Assembly: GCA_900323505.1 (NCBI GenBank)
Contig: OOIN01000028.1
Location: 372,001-436,000 of the forward strand
Direction: 5' to 3'
Length of the DNA: 64,000 bases
From: Ustilago trichophora
Lineage: Eukaryota; Basidiomycota; Ustilaginomycetes; Ustilaginales; Ustilaginaceae
Below are positions 40,803 through 51,300 of this stretch, one piece after another. Made by a program: the position numbers and the translations under genes. How positions within the stretch are numbered: position 1 is the first letter of the stretch; every line of letters begins with the position of its first letter. The notes below the pieces were generated by a model. It worked only from the letters and a program-made list of their open reading frames with translations. It was not told the DNA's origin and made no database searches.

Positions 40803-43043
40803 TCAGAGGCTGTCAAAGAATAGCAGATCGTCGGCTGTCAAGCCGCCTCCACCACTCCCGTTTGCTGGTGGCTTGACCGTCGGTATCGGCGGAGGCACCT
40901 TAGAACTTTGCTGCGAAGGTGCATCGGACAAAAAGTCGGCGAACGGATCTAATGACTGCTGCTGCCCTGATCCAGCTCCTGGACTTGCGATCCTTGGTGA
41001 AGCAGCGTTTGCGCGCGGCGGTGGAGCTATCGACATCCTCTTGTTCTGAGCTTGAGGTGGCGGCTGCAGAGGTGATGCTGCACTTTTCCTGGCTATGCTG
41101 CTCGCTCTGCCCAGATTGGTATTGATGGTCATCATGCCGCCATCGCCGCTCATCCGGGGTGCAGACAAGCTCGATCGCGCAGAAGATGTGGCTGTAGCAC
41201 TGGCGCCCGAATTCAGACTCGTCTGCACCGCGGGTCCGAACAGATTGTCGAAAGGATCCAAGGCTAACGACGTCGTTGGAGCCTCTGTGCGCGGAGGTGG
41301 CGGAGGAGGGAGCGGGTTGCTGTCGAAGGAGTCATCTCCATCATCGTAATGATATGGGCCTGTCTTGCTGTCCGTACTCTCCTGCTCGTCGAGCCAGTCC
41401 AAGTCGTCTCCTTTGAGAGAAGCTGAGGCCCAATTCGGATTCTGCTTCTTTGCTGATGACTTGAACAGACCGCTGTTTCTCCACCTGCTTAGCAAGCCTG
41501 GGCCCTGTGCTGGGGCAGCGGATGCTGGTGTTGCCTTTGTGTTGGTTGCAGCAGCAGGCGCAGCGGCCGTATCGAGCGACATGAGATCGGGCCCTGTGGG
41601 ATCATCGCTGTACCTGCTTCCTGCGGTGTCCTGATATGGCTCGAATTGTGCATTCGTCGACATCGCTGGCGAAGCTTCCATCGATGAAATCGAGTTTCTT
41701 CCACCATTTCCTTGGGAGACAGTCGGGCTTGAGGCGGTGTCGGTCGTGTCAGCGGCAGTCGCCGCACTCGCCTGACGATTCTTGAAAAAAGATGCGAGGA
41801 AACTGGGGCCTGAGGTGGAACGTGCATCGTTGCTCGAAGTCTGCATCCAACCCGGACCAGAAGTGGCGCTCGATGAGCTTGCGATTGCTCCGACGCTCTG
41901 CTTGCCGATGGAAAGACTGTCCGCGTCCCCCAGCATACTATCTGGCAGCCAATCGGCCTTGGGTACCGGTCTCGAGCCTCTTTGCCAGATTGCGTTGTTG
42001 TCGGCAGACGCCAGTTTGACGCCGCGATTCTCAGTCTTGACAATCGAGCTGCGAACCTGGCTCAGAGTCGCTGTGCTGGCTTGCATCACATCCGGACGAA
42101 GGATGCCGCTGGAGGACATGAGTGCCGAGGGAGGTGTCTGCAGATGATGCAACTTTTCCCGTTGCGTGCCTTGACTGCCGAAGAGGTCAGTCCATCCTGC
42201 TTCGCTAAGACCCGGATCTGCAAAACTCGCCTGGGTCTCTTCCTCCGTATTGATGCTAGATATGAGCTTGCGGGCGTCGACCTTGAGCTTGTCAATCTCC
42301 TCTCGATCAAGTTGGCGTGCCTTTTCTTCTCTGGCCGAAGCTTCTGCTGCCCACACATCGAGATTGGTTCCTGCTTCGTCATGGTGGTCGTCAGAGCCGG
42401 CTGCCGCTTCAGCATCCTGGGTGGCGTAGGAATCAGTGTGCAAGCTCGCGTCATCCATGTGCGTAGAAGAGAAACGCTGTTCTAGCTCGTGTGTGGGATC
42501 AAAAGAGGTATCGGCAGCTCCCCATCCTGAAGAATGTGTTTCGGGCTCTGTAGGTGGCAGGGCCAAGGAAGAGCTCGGTTGCTCTGCGCCCCAGGTCGAG
42601 GAAGAATCGGCGGCCCATGGATCGTAAGATGAGAGGGACTGTTGCCGATCAGGCGTCGCACGAGGTTCCGGGTGAAGCTGTTGGCTTGTAGCTTGCGGTG
42701 AGGTCGTACCAATAGGCTGTGCTTCATCGCTTTTGCTGTTCGAGAAATCGCCCCACGCTGCAGATGGTGGGAAAGGGCGAGGGAAGGTTGGGGCTGCAAA
42801 ATCGCCAGCATTACTCTCTTGGACATCGTATTTGTCGTTAATGGAGTTGGACAAGGAGTTGGGCTCTGCCTCGGGAGCGGCAGCATTAGTAGACCACGGG
42901 TCGGATGTGTCGAACGAATTGAGAGAAGCAAAAGGCACCGGTGCGGGCCTTTCTACTGAGCTGGGAATGCCATCTTCCTGCTTCGATGTTGACGGTACTT
43001 GCTGGGCATCGTCATCGTTCCAGGGGCTGGACCAGGCGTCCAT
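40803..43043 (-). CDS. DPF/DPW-motif disordered protein, possibly endocytic or adaptor-associated
   Basis: 746 residues, single exon, starting MDAWSSPWNDDDAQQ. Almost the whole chain is Ser/Ala/Asp/Pro-rich and disordered, but it repeats short motifs: SDPWSTN, YDPWAAD, VWAAEAS, WTDLFGSQG, LDPFDNLFG and LDPFADFLSD. It ends in DDLLFFDSL. A charged helix near residues 225-260 (AREEKARQLDREEIDKLKVD) could be a coiled coil. Repeated DPF, DPW and acidic-Phe motifs are the known ligands of AP-2 and AP-1/GGA ear domains, so a clathrin-accessory role is plausible, but this is inference from motifs only. I do not recognise a yeast orthologue. The frame is open upstream to 43442; the upstream part reads unlike protein, hence ATG 43043. 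Confidence 0.65.
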   Translation of the reverse strand: MDAWSSPWNDDDAQQVPSTSKQEDGIPSSVERPAPVPFASLNSFDTSDPWSTNAAAPEAEPNSLSNSINDKYDVQESNAGDFAAPTFPRPFPPSAAWGDFSNSKSDEAQPIGTTSPQATSQQLHPEPRATPDRQQSLSSYDPWAADSSSTWGAEQPSSSLALPPTEPETHSSGWGAADTSFDPTHELEQRFSSTHMDDASLHTDSYATQDAEAAAGSDDHHDEAGTNLDVWAAEASAREEKARQLDREEIDKLKVDARKLISSINTEEETQASFADPGLSEAGWTDLFGSQGTQREKLHHLQTPPSALMSSSGILRPDVMQASTATLSQVRSSIVKTENRGVKLASADNNAIWQRGSRPVPKADWLPDSMLGDADSLSIGKQSVGAIASSSSATSGPGWMQTSSNDARSTSGPSFLASFFKNRQASAATAADTTDTASSPTVSQGNGGRNSISSMEASPAMSTNAQFEPYQDTAGSRYSDDPTGPDLMSLDTAAAPAAATNTKATPASAAPAQGPGLLSRWRNSGLFKSSAKKQNPNWASASLKGDDLDWLDEQESTDSKTGPYHYDDGDDSFDSNPLPPPPPPRTEAPTTSLALDPFDNLFGPAVQTSLNSGASATATSSARSSLSAPRMSGDGGMMTINTNLGRASSIARKSAASPLQPPPQAQNKRMSIAPPPRANAASPRIASPGAGSGQQQSLDPFADFLSDAPSQQSSKVPPPIPTVKPPANGSGGGGLTADDLLFFDSL

Positions 43044-43482
43044 CCTGTCCGAGTGTGCTGCTTCCACGCCAGAGCTGCTTGGCGATGACGTTGCGGGTCG
43101 TGGCGATTCGAGAAGATCACGTCTCAGATGATCGATGATGATGCTAACATCGAGACGATTTTGGCTGGCTGGCAGGGACCGTGACGGAGATAGGTAAAGG
43201 TTGTATGCCCGTGCGTCACGGCTCGGCGTCGTGGTGATATAAAGTGGGGCGGCTGTGGTTGTGATAACAAGACACAATACAGTACGTTGTGCATCAACAA
43301 ATGTGAATGTGATTTCCGGGATTCGGGTCGAACGTCCACGCCAATTCCTCCACAACCTCCCGCACGACCCTTCCATTCTAATATTTCGGGCATCCAGTCT
43401 CAACTGCATGACCAACATGGTCATCATGGTCAGTTCAGACATCGATCAGATCAAAGACTCTAGGTAGCTGGTCAGACAAGAG
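43044..43482. promoter_or_regulatory. Divergent promoter
   Basis: 439 bp between two divergent starts, with a single TACAGTA motif at 43278-43284. No gene is seen. Confidence 0.5.
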
Positions 43483-44170
43483 ATGGTCGGTCTCGATGCG
43501 CTTGCAACAGTGCTGGGTTCTTCTCCAAACAAACCGGAAATTCAGACTCTGCTGAACCAGGTCGGAGCATCAAGTACGGTTGACCCCGAAATCAAGGCTT
43601 ATCCTGACGTCGTCTATCACAACTATCAATCCCTTGGGCTGAGCTTGCAGTGTGAGTGCAGGAATGTTGACATGGCTTCTTCCCATTACAGTGGCTAATA
43701 GCTTTATCTTATCTCCGTTTCGCCGTGCGGCAGATGAAGCTGCTACCCCAGGTACAGACGCCTCCAAGGCCACAGCTGACGCCCTTCGTCTAGCCGCCAT
43801 CGATATCTACTCTGCGCACGAGGACAAGCGCTGGACCGGCTGTCCGGGCCTACCGCTACAGATCAGCGCTACCCACGTTGAAACAGGAAGAAAGACTGTC
43901 GAGGCCATCATCACACATGATTCTACAGGCAAGGCTCTCGTGAGCCTGCTCGGCGAGCCAGAACGCAAAGGCGGGGGAGCCGGCGGCCGATCCGGCCCTG
44001 CAGCGTGGATGGAATGGAGTCTTCGACTCAGCTCACCAGACTCCGACTCGAGAGCCGCAAAAGAAGTGAAAGTACAAGTCGAGCTAGCAGGTGCAGGTGC
44101 ACGTGGCGCGGATCGATGGAACGCCGAGCGGGCCGGTGCATGTCAATGGGCAGTCATCACCATCAGCTAG
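43483..44170 (+). CDS. Conserved basidiomycete protein of unknown function, two exons
   Basis: Exons 43483-43651 and 43734-44170, intron 82 bp (GTGAGT...GCGGCAG), phase 1, 201 residues. It starts MVGLDALATVLGSSPNKPEI. Notable segments are YPDVVYHNYQSLGLSLQYE across the junction, LRLAAIDIYSAHEDKRW, KALVSLLGEPERKGGGAGG, AAWMEWSLRL and the end ACQWAVITIS. From memory, a family of uncharacterised basidiomycete proteins has the same order (xVYxNYxSLGLSL, LGEPxRKGGG, WxEW, WxVxTI). I cannot confirm this without a search and the function is unknown. The gene is convergent with the ABC transporter gene, 97 bp away. Confidence 0.72.
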
Positions 44171-44267
44171 CATCTCACACAGACCAAGAGGAATAATACA
44201 TGACGACAATGATATACAGTACTGCTGCATTGCTTCGGACTGCAACGAACCAAACGGTTGCACGTGA

Positions 44268-46739
44268 TTAATTTTTGCTGAACGAGAGCTCCTTCTGAAT
44301 CTCGCCGATGCGTGACTTCCAACCCTCGACTTCAGCCATCTTCTTCTCGAGATCCTCGATCTCGTGCTCCATGGTCAGTTGCTCGGTCTCGGCACCGATA
44401 AAGTCGGTCTCCCATGCGCCGTTTTCGCCCGTGAGACGGAGGAGCACCTCGTGGTACTTGAAAAGCGATGGTCGGTGTGAGATGGTGATCAGGGTGATGC
44501 CGAGCTCCTTGGCCTTGGCATACATGAGGCCTTCGACGTCGGTCGAGACGGCACTGGTGCACTCGTCAAGGATGCCAAATTGAGGTCGGTGGTAGAGCAA
44601 ACGTGCCATGCCCATTCGCTGCTTCTCACCACCAGATAGCACATCCTTCCACTCCTTGCGAGTCTCCCATCCACCCTCTCGAGTGGGGAGATAAGCCAAG
44701 TGCACGTCCTTGAGGATGGCAAGCAGATCCTCGTCGGTCTTGCCTGACGCCACGTGCTCGGGGTAGGTGTAGGGGTAGATGACCTGCTCGCGCAGGCTTC
44801 CCACGGAGAGGTAAGGTCGTTGTGGAAGGAACATGATATCGTTGATCGAGGGTCGTTCCAAACGTCCCTGGAAGACAGGCCACAAACCAGCAACGACTCG
44901 GGCAACAGCAGTCTTGCCGACACCGTTGGGTCCCGTGATGAGAATGTGCTCTCCGGGCTTGACGCGAAGGCTGAGGTCCTTGACGAGCTCTTCGCCTCCA
45001 CGCTCGAGTCCTGGTGCAGGTGCGACGATGGGGACCTTGTCAAAGGCGACCGACTCGGATCCAGCCACGACCTCGCCCTCAATGTGGCCGAGATCGTAGA
45101 AGGGCTTGTCGGCAGGCATGTCGATAGGACGTGGCATTGACTGGTACTGCTCCTTGTTGAGCAGGTGCAAGGTCGAGATGAGCGTGTAGACACGGCTCGT
45201 GTAACCAGCAAGCTCGGCGAGCTCCTTGTAACTGTACATGAGTCGGCTTCCAGCGTCGGCGAGCGAGAGGAGGAGACGACGATTCGAGATGTAGGACTCG
45301 GTCTTGGAGGCTACTGTGCTGTCGATCGACTCTTTCTTGGGTGCAGGAAGCGAGGCAGGAGCTGGCGATGCGTCTGCCAACTCGGATTGTGGCTTCTTTT
45401 GGCCAAACAGGAATGGTGCAGCAATGATGACGTATCCAGCAGCAGACCAGGCATACTTGAGCACAAAGTCCTCGGTCATGTTGAAAGCGACCCGAATCTT
45501 GAAGATGCTGTTGATGTGTCGGACAAGACGAATGTATGCTCGGTTGAGAATGCCTGCTTCGATGGACGCACCGTTGTAGAAAGCAATCTCCTCTGCATTC
45601 GTGATGAGCCTGCTGTGGGCGGCGCGGAAATCACCCTCTAGCTTTGCTTCGATAGCAGCAAGTTTACCGAAAGCAGGCGTGACCTGTCGCAAAATCCAAC
45701 CTGTCAGAAGGTAGTTGCAAGAGAGACCGAGGATGCCCATGGGACCAAGGGATCGGCTGAGTGCGTAGTTGAAAATGATGAGATCGAGTACGGGTTTGGA
45801 GACGTTTGAGTAAAGAGCGGCGAGGGTCTCGCAGAAGCGTGCGATATCGGTGGTGATGTACTGATCGGCGGCATCGAGGCGGCCATCGAGGTTGATGATG
45901 CGATAGAAATTGGCCTTATCGTTGAGATAGAGGTCGTGGACGTATCTTGTGAGGCGGGTGCGGAAACCGATGGCAAGCTTGGATTGGAGGTAGCGAATCA
46001 TGGAGTTGGTGTAGGTGGATGGGATGCCGAGCAAGAACCAAAGCCCGAGACCTCGCAAGAAGCCGCGGCCGTTGGCGGAGACGAGATCACGAACGATCAT
46101 ACCATCGAGGCGGGCCACGAGCGTGGAAAGGTAGGTGCGGAGGACGAGGAAAGAAGTGTGGAGTATGAAGACAAAGACCTCCTTGCTGTTTCTGCGTGGG
46201 ATGAGGATGCGGAAGATGGCCTTGAGCTGACGGAAAAATTCTTTGTTGACGCCGACCTTCTTTGCAGTAGCGGCGGCGGCACCACCTTCTGCTCGCATGG
46301 CTTTGGCATCCTCGATCTGAGAGCGCTTGGCGTCTTCTTCCGAGAGCTGCTTCTTGTTTGCATTGGCAGCACCTGTATCGGAGGTGGGCGGAAGCTTGCG
46401 GAAGACCTGGTAGTCCGAGTCGAACGTGCGAGGATTTGTTGGCTTGATGGGAACCTTGGAGACACGGCCTCGATTGGGAACAAGCAAGTCGCGTGAGCCA
46501 TCGGGTTTTGGGATGTAGACCTGTTTGAGAGCATCAGCAGTGTCGAGGTCGACAGAGCCGGAGCGTGCGCGTGTGAGCTTGCCTAGGTTGCGCTGATGGA
46601 GAAATTGGTTGAGACGCTTGCGAAGAGAGAAGAGGGCGAGAAGGAGGACAAGGGCAGCACCTTGCTTGGCTCTTTGCTTGGGCGAGAGAAGCTGAGCAAG
46701 CCAACTTGACTCCTGACGAAGCTTGGATTGGACAGCCAT
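44268..46739 (-). CDS. Peroxisomal ABCD-family half-transporter (Pxa1/Pxa2 type)
   Basis: 823 residues, intronless. The N-terminus (MAVQSKLRQESSWLAQLLSP) is followed by a hydrophobic segment and a basic linker. The transmembrane domain spans about residues 170-460 and has the ABCD loop motifs DGRLDAADQYITTDI and the EAA-like NAEEIAFYNGAS. The nucleotide-binding domain has Walker A ITGPNGVGKTAVARV (near 605), signature LSGGEKQRMGMARLLYHRPQ (near 703), Walker B FGILDECTSAVS and the switch ITISHRPSL. One half only, so it should dimerise. Yeast Pxa1 and Pxa2 form a heterodimer importing long-chain acyl-CoA into peroxisomes for beta-oxidation. Which partner this is cannot be decided by eye. The C-terminus is a short coiled coil (MEHEIEDLEKKMAEVEGWKS). 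Confidence 0.93.
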   Translation of the reverse strand: MAVQSKLRQESSWLAQLLSPKQRAKQGAALVLLLALFSLRKRLNQFLHQRNLGKLTRARSGSVDLDTADALKQVYIPKPDGSRDLLVPNRGRVSKVPIKPTNPRTFDSDYQVFRKLPPTSDTGAANANKKQLSEEDAKRSQIEDAKAMRAEGGAAAATAKKVGVNKEFFRQLKAIFRILIPRRNSKEVFVFILHTSFLVLRTYLSTLVARLDGMIVRDLVSANGRGFLRGLGLWFLLGIPSTYTNSMIRYLQSKLAIGFRTRLTRYVHDLYLNDKANFYRIINLDGRLDAADQYITTDIARFCETLAALYSNVSKPVLDLIIFNYALSRSLGPMGILGLSCNYLLTGWILRQVTPAFGKLAAIEAKLEGDFRAAHSRLITNAEEIAFYNGASIEAGILNRAYIRLVRHINSIFKIRVAFNMTEDFVLKYAWSAAGYVIIAAPFLFGQKKPQSELADASPAPASLPAPKKESIDSTVASKTESYISNRRLLLSLADAGSRLMYSYKELAELAGYTSRVYTLISTLHLLNKEQYQSMPRPIDMPADKPFYDLGHIEGEVVAGSESVAFDKVPIVAPAPGLERGGEELVKDLSLRVKPGEHILITGPNGVGKTAVARVVAGLWPVFQGRLERPSINDIMFLPQRPYLSVGSLREQVIYPYTYPEHVASGKTDEDLLAILKDVHLAYLPTREGGWETRKEWKDVLSGGEKQRMGMARLLYHRPQFGILDECTSAVSTDVEGLMYAKAKELGITLITISHRPSLFKYHEVLLRLTGENGAWETDFIGAETEQLTMEHEIEDLEKKMAEVEGWKSRIGEIQKELSFSKN

Positions 46740-47106
46740 TTTGAATCAAGGTCAAGCCACTGCGCGAGGTTGGCAGGGCGATGAGGGTGCTAGTCGGTCG
46801 TGAATCAAAAATTCTCGTTGGCAACGACAAGAGGCAGAAAAGAAAAGACCGTCTGTGGTTGCTGAGATAGGCTTTTCTCGTGAGCGAGTGTCAAGTGTGA
46901 GGACACGTCTGTCGAGAAGGAGTGTCGGGTAGTCGACAGACACGGCGGCACAGCAACGATGGGTAGCCGAAAGACAAGGAAGGGAAGGGCGAAGATAAGG
47001 CGATGGGACCAGGAAGGTGGTGAATAGGAAGCAGTCGAAAGAGGTGGTGTCGGACCGGAAATGAGAGCGAAGTGCCGTGTGCGCTCGAGATTGTCAAAAG
47101 AAGTGT

Positions 47107-47151
<45 letters not shown>

Positions 47152-48371
47152 TCGCCCTGAATGAAGAGAGCGCTCCAGATTGAATCTGGCTGCTGTCGTA
47201 CCGGCTTTCGCTTTCACGCCGCTTGCGGAGAAGCAGTTGTGAGAGAGGCGTAACGCATCGTCGCTGATTCAATCACATCGCGGGGTCCACCGCTGGCAAT
47301 CGCCGATTCCTATAAAATCTACCAGTAAGACTGTGTTGCAGCTTCGGCCTAACACTTTGAGGCTTCGTCATTGTGATGTTGCTGTCTGCTTTGGCGTTTG
47401 CTCGCTATATGAAGCAGAGCTTGGCATGGGGTTGCTTGTAAGCAAGCTCAGCTACACTGAGTTACCGTTGTTGCTCGTCTTTGATTGTGAACGCGGAATT
47501 CCGCTCGACAGCCAGCGAGTCTCAAGCTTAATCAAGGTCGTCGGCTGACATTTTGAAAGTGGGAGTGAGTGGCTGTGCTGGCCATTCTTTCTTTTCATCT
47601 CGCATCTCTTTTGGTCCAGAAAAAGAAACAGACAGAATCAGAAAGCACAATTAAAAGGGTTCATCTCGATGCCTGAGCCATCCAGCAAAGCAAGTCTCGC
47701 AATCAAAGTCAAGACGCCGTGCGCGATTTGAGCCTCTCAAATGTTCCAAAATTGGGATGCTCTTGTGTACTGTACTGCAATTCTGGAATATGAGGTGAGG
47801 ATCGGAGACGATTGGCCCCTGTCTTCTGTCTTTTCCAGCAAAGGCCAAATTCGAGCTCCGACAAAATCAGAATTCGAGCGTCATGATTGCCGTGACTATT
47901 TCTCGACTCGCATAGCCCTCGTCATCCTGCTTGCTGTGGTCACAGCTGGGCCAGTTTGTGCTTTGTTGTACGGCGCATGGTTGCCGCCCATCGCCGCCGC
48001 CAATTTCTTTGTCCTTTCCGAGAAAAGGTGTTTCAATCAGGGCCAAAAAAAAAAAGGAGAGGAGAGTTGGTCTCAGTTTGCCCCTCACTCAAATCAAACC
48101 AATCCTCGCTCGAGCCCCGCCCGAAAGATTCCATCCGAATCTCGAATCAGACACTCTACTCGGTGCTTGTTGCTTCTCCACTCCATCTCTCCCTTCACCT
48201 ATCACTTGCTCGCTCACTCGCTGTTTGTCCGAACCACCCCTTCTCACGATTCCTCCCATTGCAGACATCGTCTTCTCACCAGATCGTCATTGCAAGTGGG
48301 CCGCCCGGCCATCCTCAGAACACCTGTCACATTGGACTCGTTCAATCACTCCTACATCGAGCTACGCAACC
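46740..48371. promoter_or_regulatory. Divergent promoter ABCD transporter / PH protein
   Basis: 1.6 kb with no convincing gene. It contains a 42-bp (CA)n at 47107-47148 and TACTGTACTG at 47768-47777. C/T-rich sequence in the last 350 bp is probably the PH gene's leader; the PH frame is open back to 47931 but the translation is not protein-like. Confidence 0.55.
47107..47148. repeat. CA dinucleotide repeat
   Basis: 21 CA units in the promoter of the ABCD transporter gene. Confidence 0.9.
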
Positions 48372-51300
48372 ATGAACAACTCGTTCTCATCCCAAAACTT
48401 CCGCTCTCCAGGACCGAGCCCAGCGTACGAGCAGCAGGATCAGTACATTCAACCGCAGAATCGTGACTCTTCGGCTCGTGGTGCATCCTTTTCGGCTCAG
48501 CCCACCTCTTCTTCTCAAAACATGCAGGGTTTCAACCCTCGTCAGGGCGCACCAGCTCCTGCGCCTGCAGTCAATTCGGCTTCTTCACGACCATTCCAGC
48601 CTTCGCACAACCATAGCCAGTCGACCAGTGTCCTTCTCAACTCGTCGTCACGTCAAATGTACAAGCCTCAACAGCAGCAGCAACCGGGTTCCAACAGGTC
48701 TGGCAGCATGCGTCCCATGTCTGCCTTCCAGCCTCTCGACAACCCTGACTACTATGCTTCAGGAGGAGGTGCCAGTCCTACCTCGCCCCGTCCTCCTTCC
48801 CCTACTGGCTCCACAGCCCGATCCATTCGCTCTACTCCCCAAACTCCCCTCACTTTCAAAAGCCAGGACTTGCGCAGTGCGCTCAGCCTTCAAGAATCAC
48901 AGCAGAAGAAGCTCTACATGGAAGGATACCTTCTCAAGCGAGACGATCTTGGCACCGATGGAAAGCCCCTCCACGTTGCTGACGAAAAGCGTCGCTGGAC
49001 CGAGTGCTTTGTCCAACTTTCTGGCACTGTCCTCAGTCTCTGGAACGTCCAACAGATGGAAGAAGCCGCCAAGCGCGGCACCGAGGTTCCTCCCACCTAC
49101 ATAAACATTACCGACTCCTTTGTAGACTTTATTGGTCTCCTCATCGAGGATCCCAAACTGATCCCCGGCAGCCGCGGACGCTACCACCATGCCTTTGCCA
49201 TCAACTCGGCTGGCAACAACCGCACCATCTTTTGCTTCCGCGACCCTCCTCCTTTCCCTCCCGAGTCGCTCGAGCAATGGCTTGCTCCAGAGCATCGACA
49301 AAAGCCAGAGCACCGCACCGTCATTGGCTGGCTCAACCTCGGTCACCGTCACCTTCAGGCATGGATCAACGCCATTCGCCTCGCTTCTTGGGAGAAAGTT
49401 CGACTCGAAGAGATCTACACTGGCGCTCTGATTCGCGCTCGTCTTGGCGCTGTCGGTATGCCCGGTGCTTCCACCCCCGAAGGTACCAAGGACTCGCCTG
49501 CTGTGCCCGCCTCCGAAATGACCATCAAGTCGCCCCTCGTAAAGGGCAAAATGGAAGGCTGGGTCAAGGCTCGTTTCATGGGCTCCACCGAGTGGAAGAA
49601 GGTCTGGATGGTCCTCACCGACCACAAACCCGACGAGTTTGGCAAGAAAAAGTTTTGGAAGCTCGGCTCATCCGGTGGCGATCGCTCCAGCGTCATGAGC
49701 ATCAACAGCGTCTCGAAAGATGCTCCTGGCGCTCCCGCTAACGATGGTAAGGACCTTCCTCCTCCACCTGGCAGCAATGGTGCACCCGGTGTAGCCAGCT
49801 TCTTCGAGTCCAAGAAGGACAAGAAGCCTTTTGCCAGCCTCATCTACGCTGCTCACGCCTTTGCCGTCTACCCTTCGCGTCCCGAGCTGGTCGAAGGCTC
49901 GAGTCTCTTCAAGATCGAGGGTGTCTTCCCTTCCAGTTCCGTCCTCTCGGCCACTCATCGCGTTCGCAGCACAGGTTGGGTCATGCTCATGCCCGAGCTC
50001 GACACCGCTGGCAGCAAGGGTGCCAACGCCGAGATGATGAAGTGGCTCATCGCCTTTATGGACTCGTTCAAGCTCTACGGGCGACCCGACACGTTTATCT
50101 GGGAGGCCCGCGATCCCGTCTCGCCCTTCTTCGCATACCCCATCGGTCCGTTCAAGGATCGCCTCTTCCTCGACAGAGAGCTTGCCGAATTCCTCGAGAT
50201 CGCTCGCGAGGATCATCTCACCACCCGAGCTTCCTTGCACGGGATCATGGCTGCTCGAATGCGAGGCGAACGCACCAAGATCCTCCAGCCTCTTCCGCCG
50301 CCTTCGCAGAACGCCGTCGCCCCCACACGCAATGCTGCCAGTACCACCGACGAGGAACCTCGATCTGCTTCCCGTGCCAGTGCTGCCGAACCTGCTTCCC
50401 GGCTGCCACCTCTCGACTTTGACTCTGCTCAGAAGCAACCTCCAGTCGCAGGCGCTGCCATTGTGCAACCGACTGATAACTCTGCGCCAGTCCCCGTGGA
50501 GCAGGCACAGAGAGTCCCTCAAGGTTTCAAAGATTCCGCTAGAGGTGATTTCTCGGAAGAGGAGCGTGCCCGTCCTGCGTCGCCCGAATTCGACGCTTAC
50601 CGCCCACCGCGAGAGGCGCGTCCCGGCCAATTTGGCTCGACTCAGCCCATTCTGCAAAATGCACCCACCACGCAGCCTCCTGCGTCAACCCCTGCAGAGC
50701 CCGTTGTCGTCGCCGCCGCACCTCTCGTCAACGCAGTCACCGCCTCTCAGCCTGCACGGGCCCCGGTCGTCACACAGCTCAACACGTCTCCCTACTCGAA
50801 CGGCCAGCAGGCAGAGCGATCTAGCAATCGTGCTGTTCCCGTCGTCGAGTCTCAAAGGAGTCCAACCTTGCAGCCTTCTTCGCAGACAATGGAGCCCGCA
50901 CCAAGTTCTGGTCACGCCGCCGAATCTTCGCTCGCTTACCTCAGCCCTTCCAGCGCCACCCAAACCATGCCTCCCACTTCTCAGGTCGAAACGCCCGCTG
51001 CTCCTCGTGCTGCTCCCGTCTTCGGTCCATCGGGTCGAGGTGCAGAGCAGACCGCTGCCGATGAGCCACGCTCGACCAAGCGCGACTCTGACTTGCCCAC
51101 CAACTACGACGAGAGCGCGCTCTTCTACATGGCTTCCATCTCCGATCAGCTTCCCGCTACCTCTTCGCAACCTGTCGTCATGCCTGCACCCAGCCGCAAT
51201 GTCGTCACCAAGGAGAGCTCCCAAGCTTCTCGCCCTCACAGCCTTGCGCCAGCATCCGGCACCACCTCTGATATTCACTCTGAAAGCACTCACACCACGC

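Noticed and set aside
47931..48371. 147-codon upstream extension of the PH-domain protein
   Set aside because: Open frame only; Ser/Pro-rich translation of a C/T-rich leader, and the start at 48372 suits the family better.
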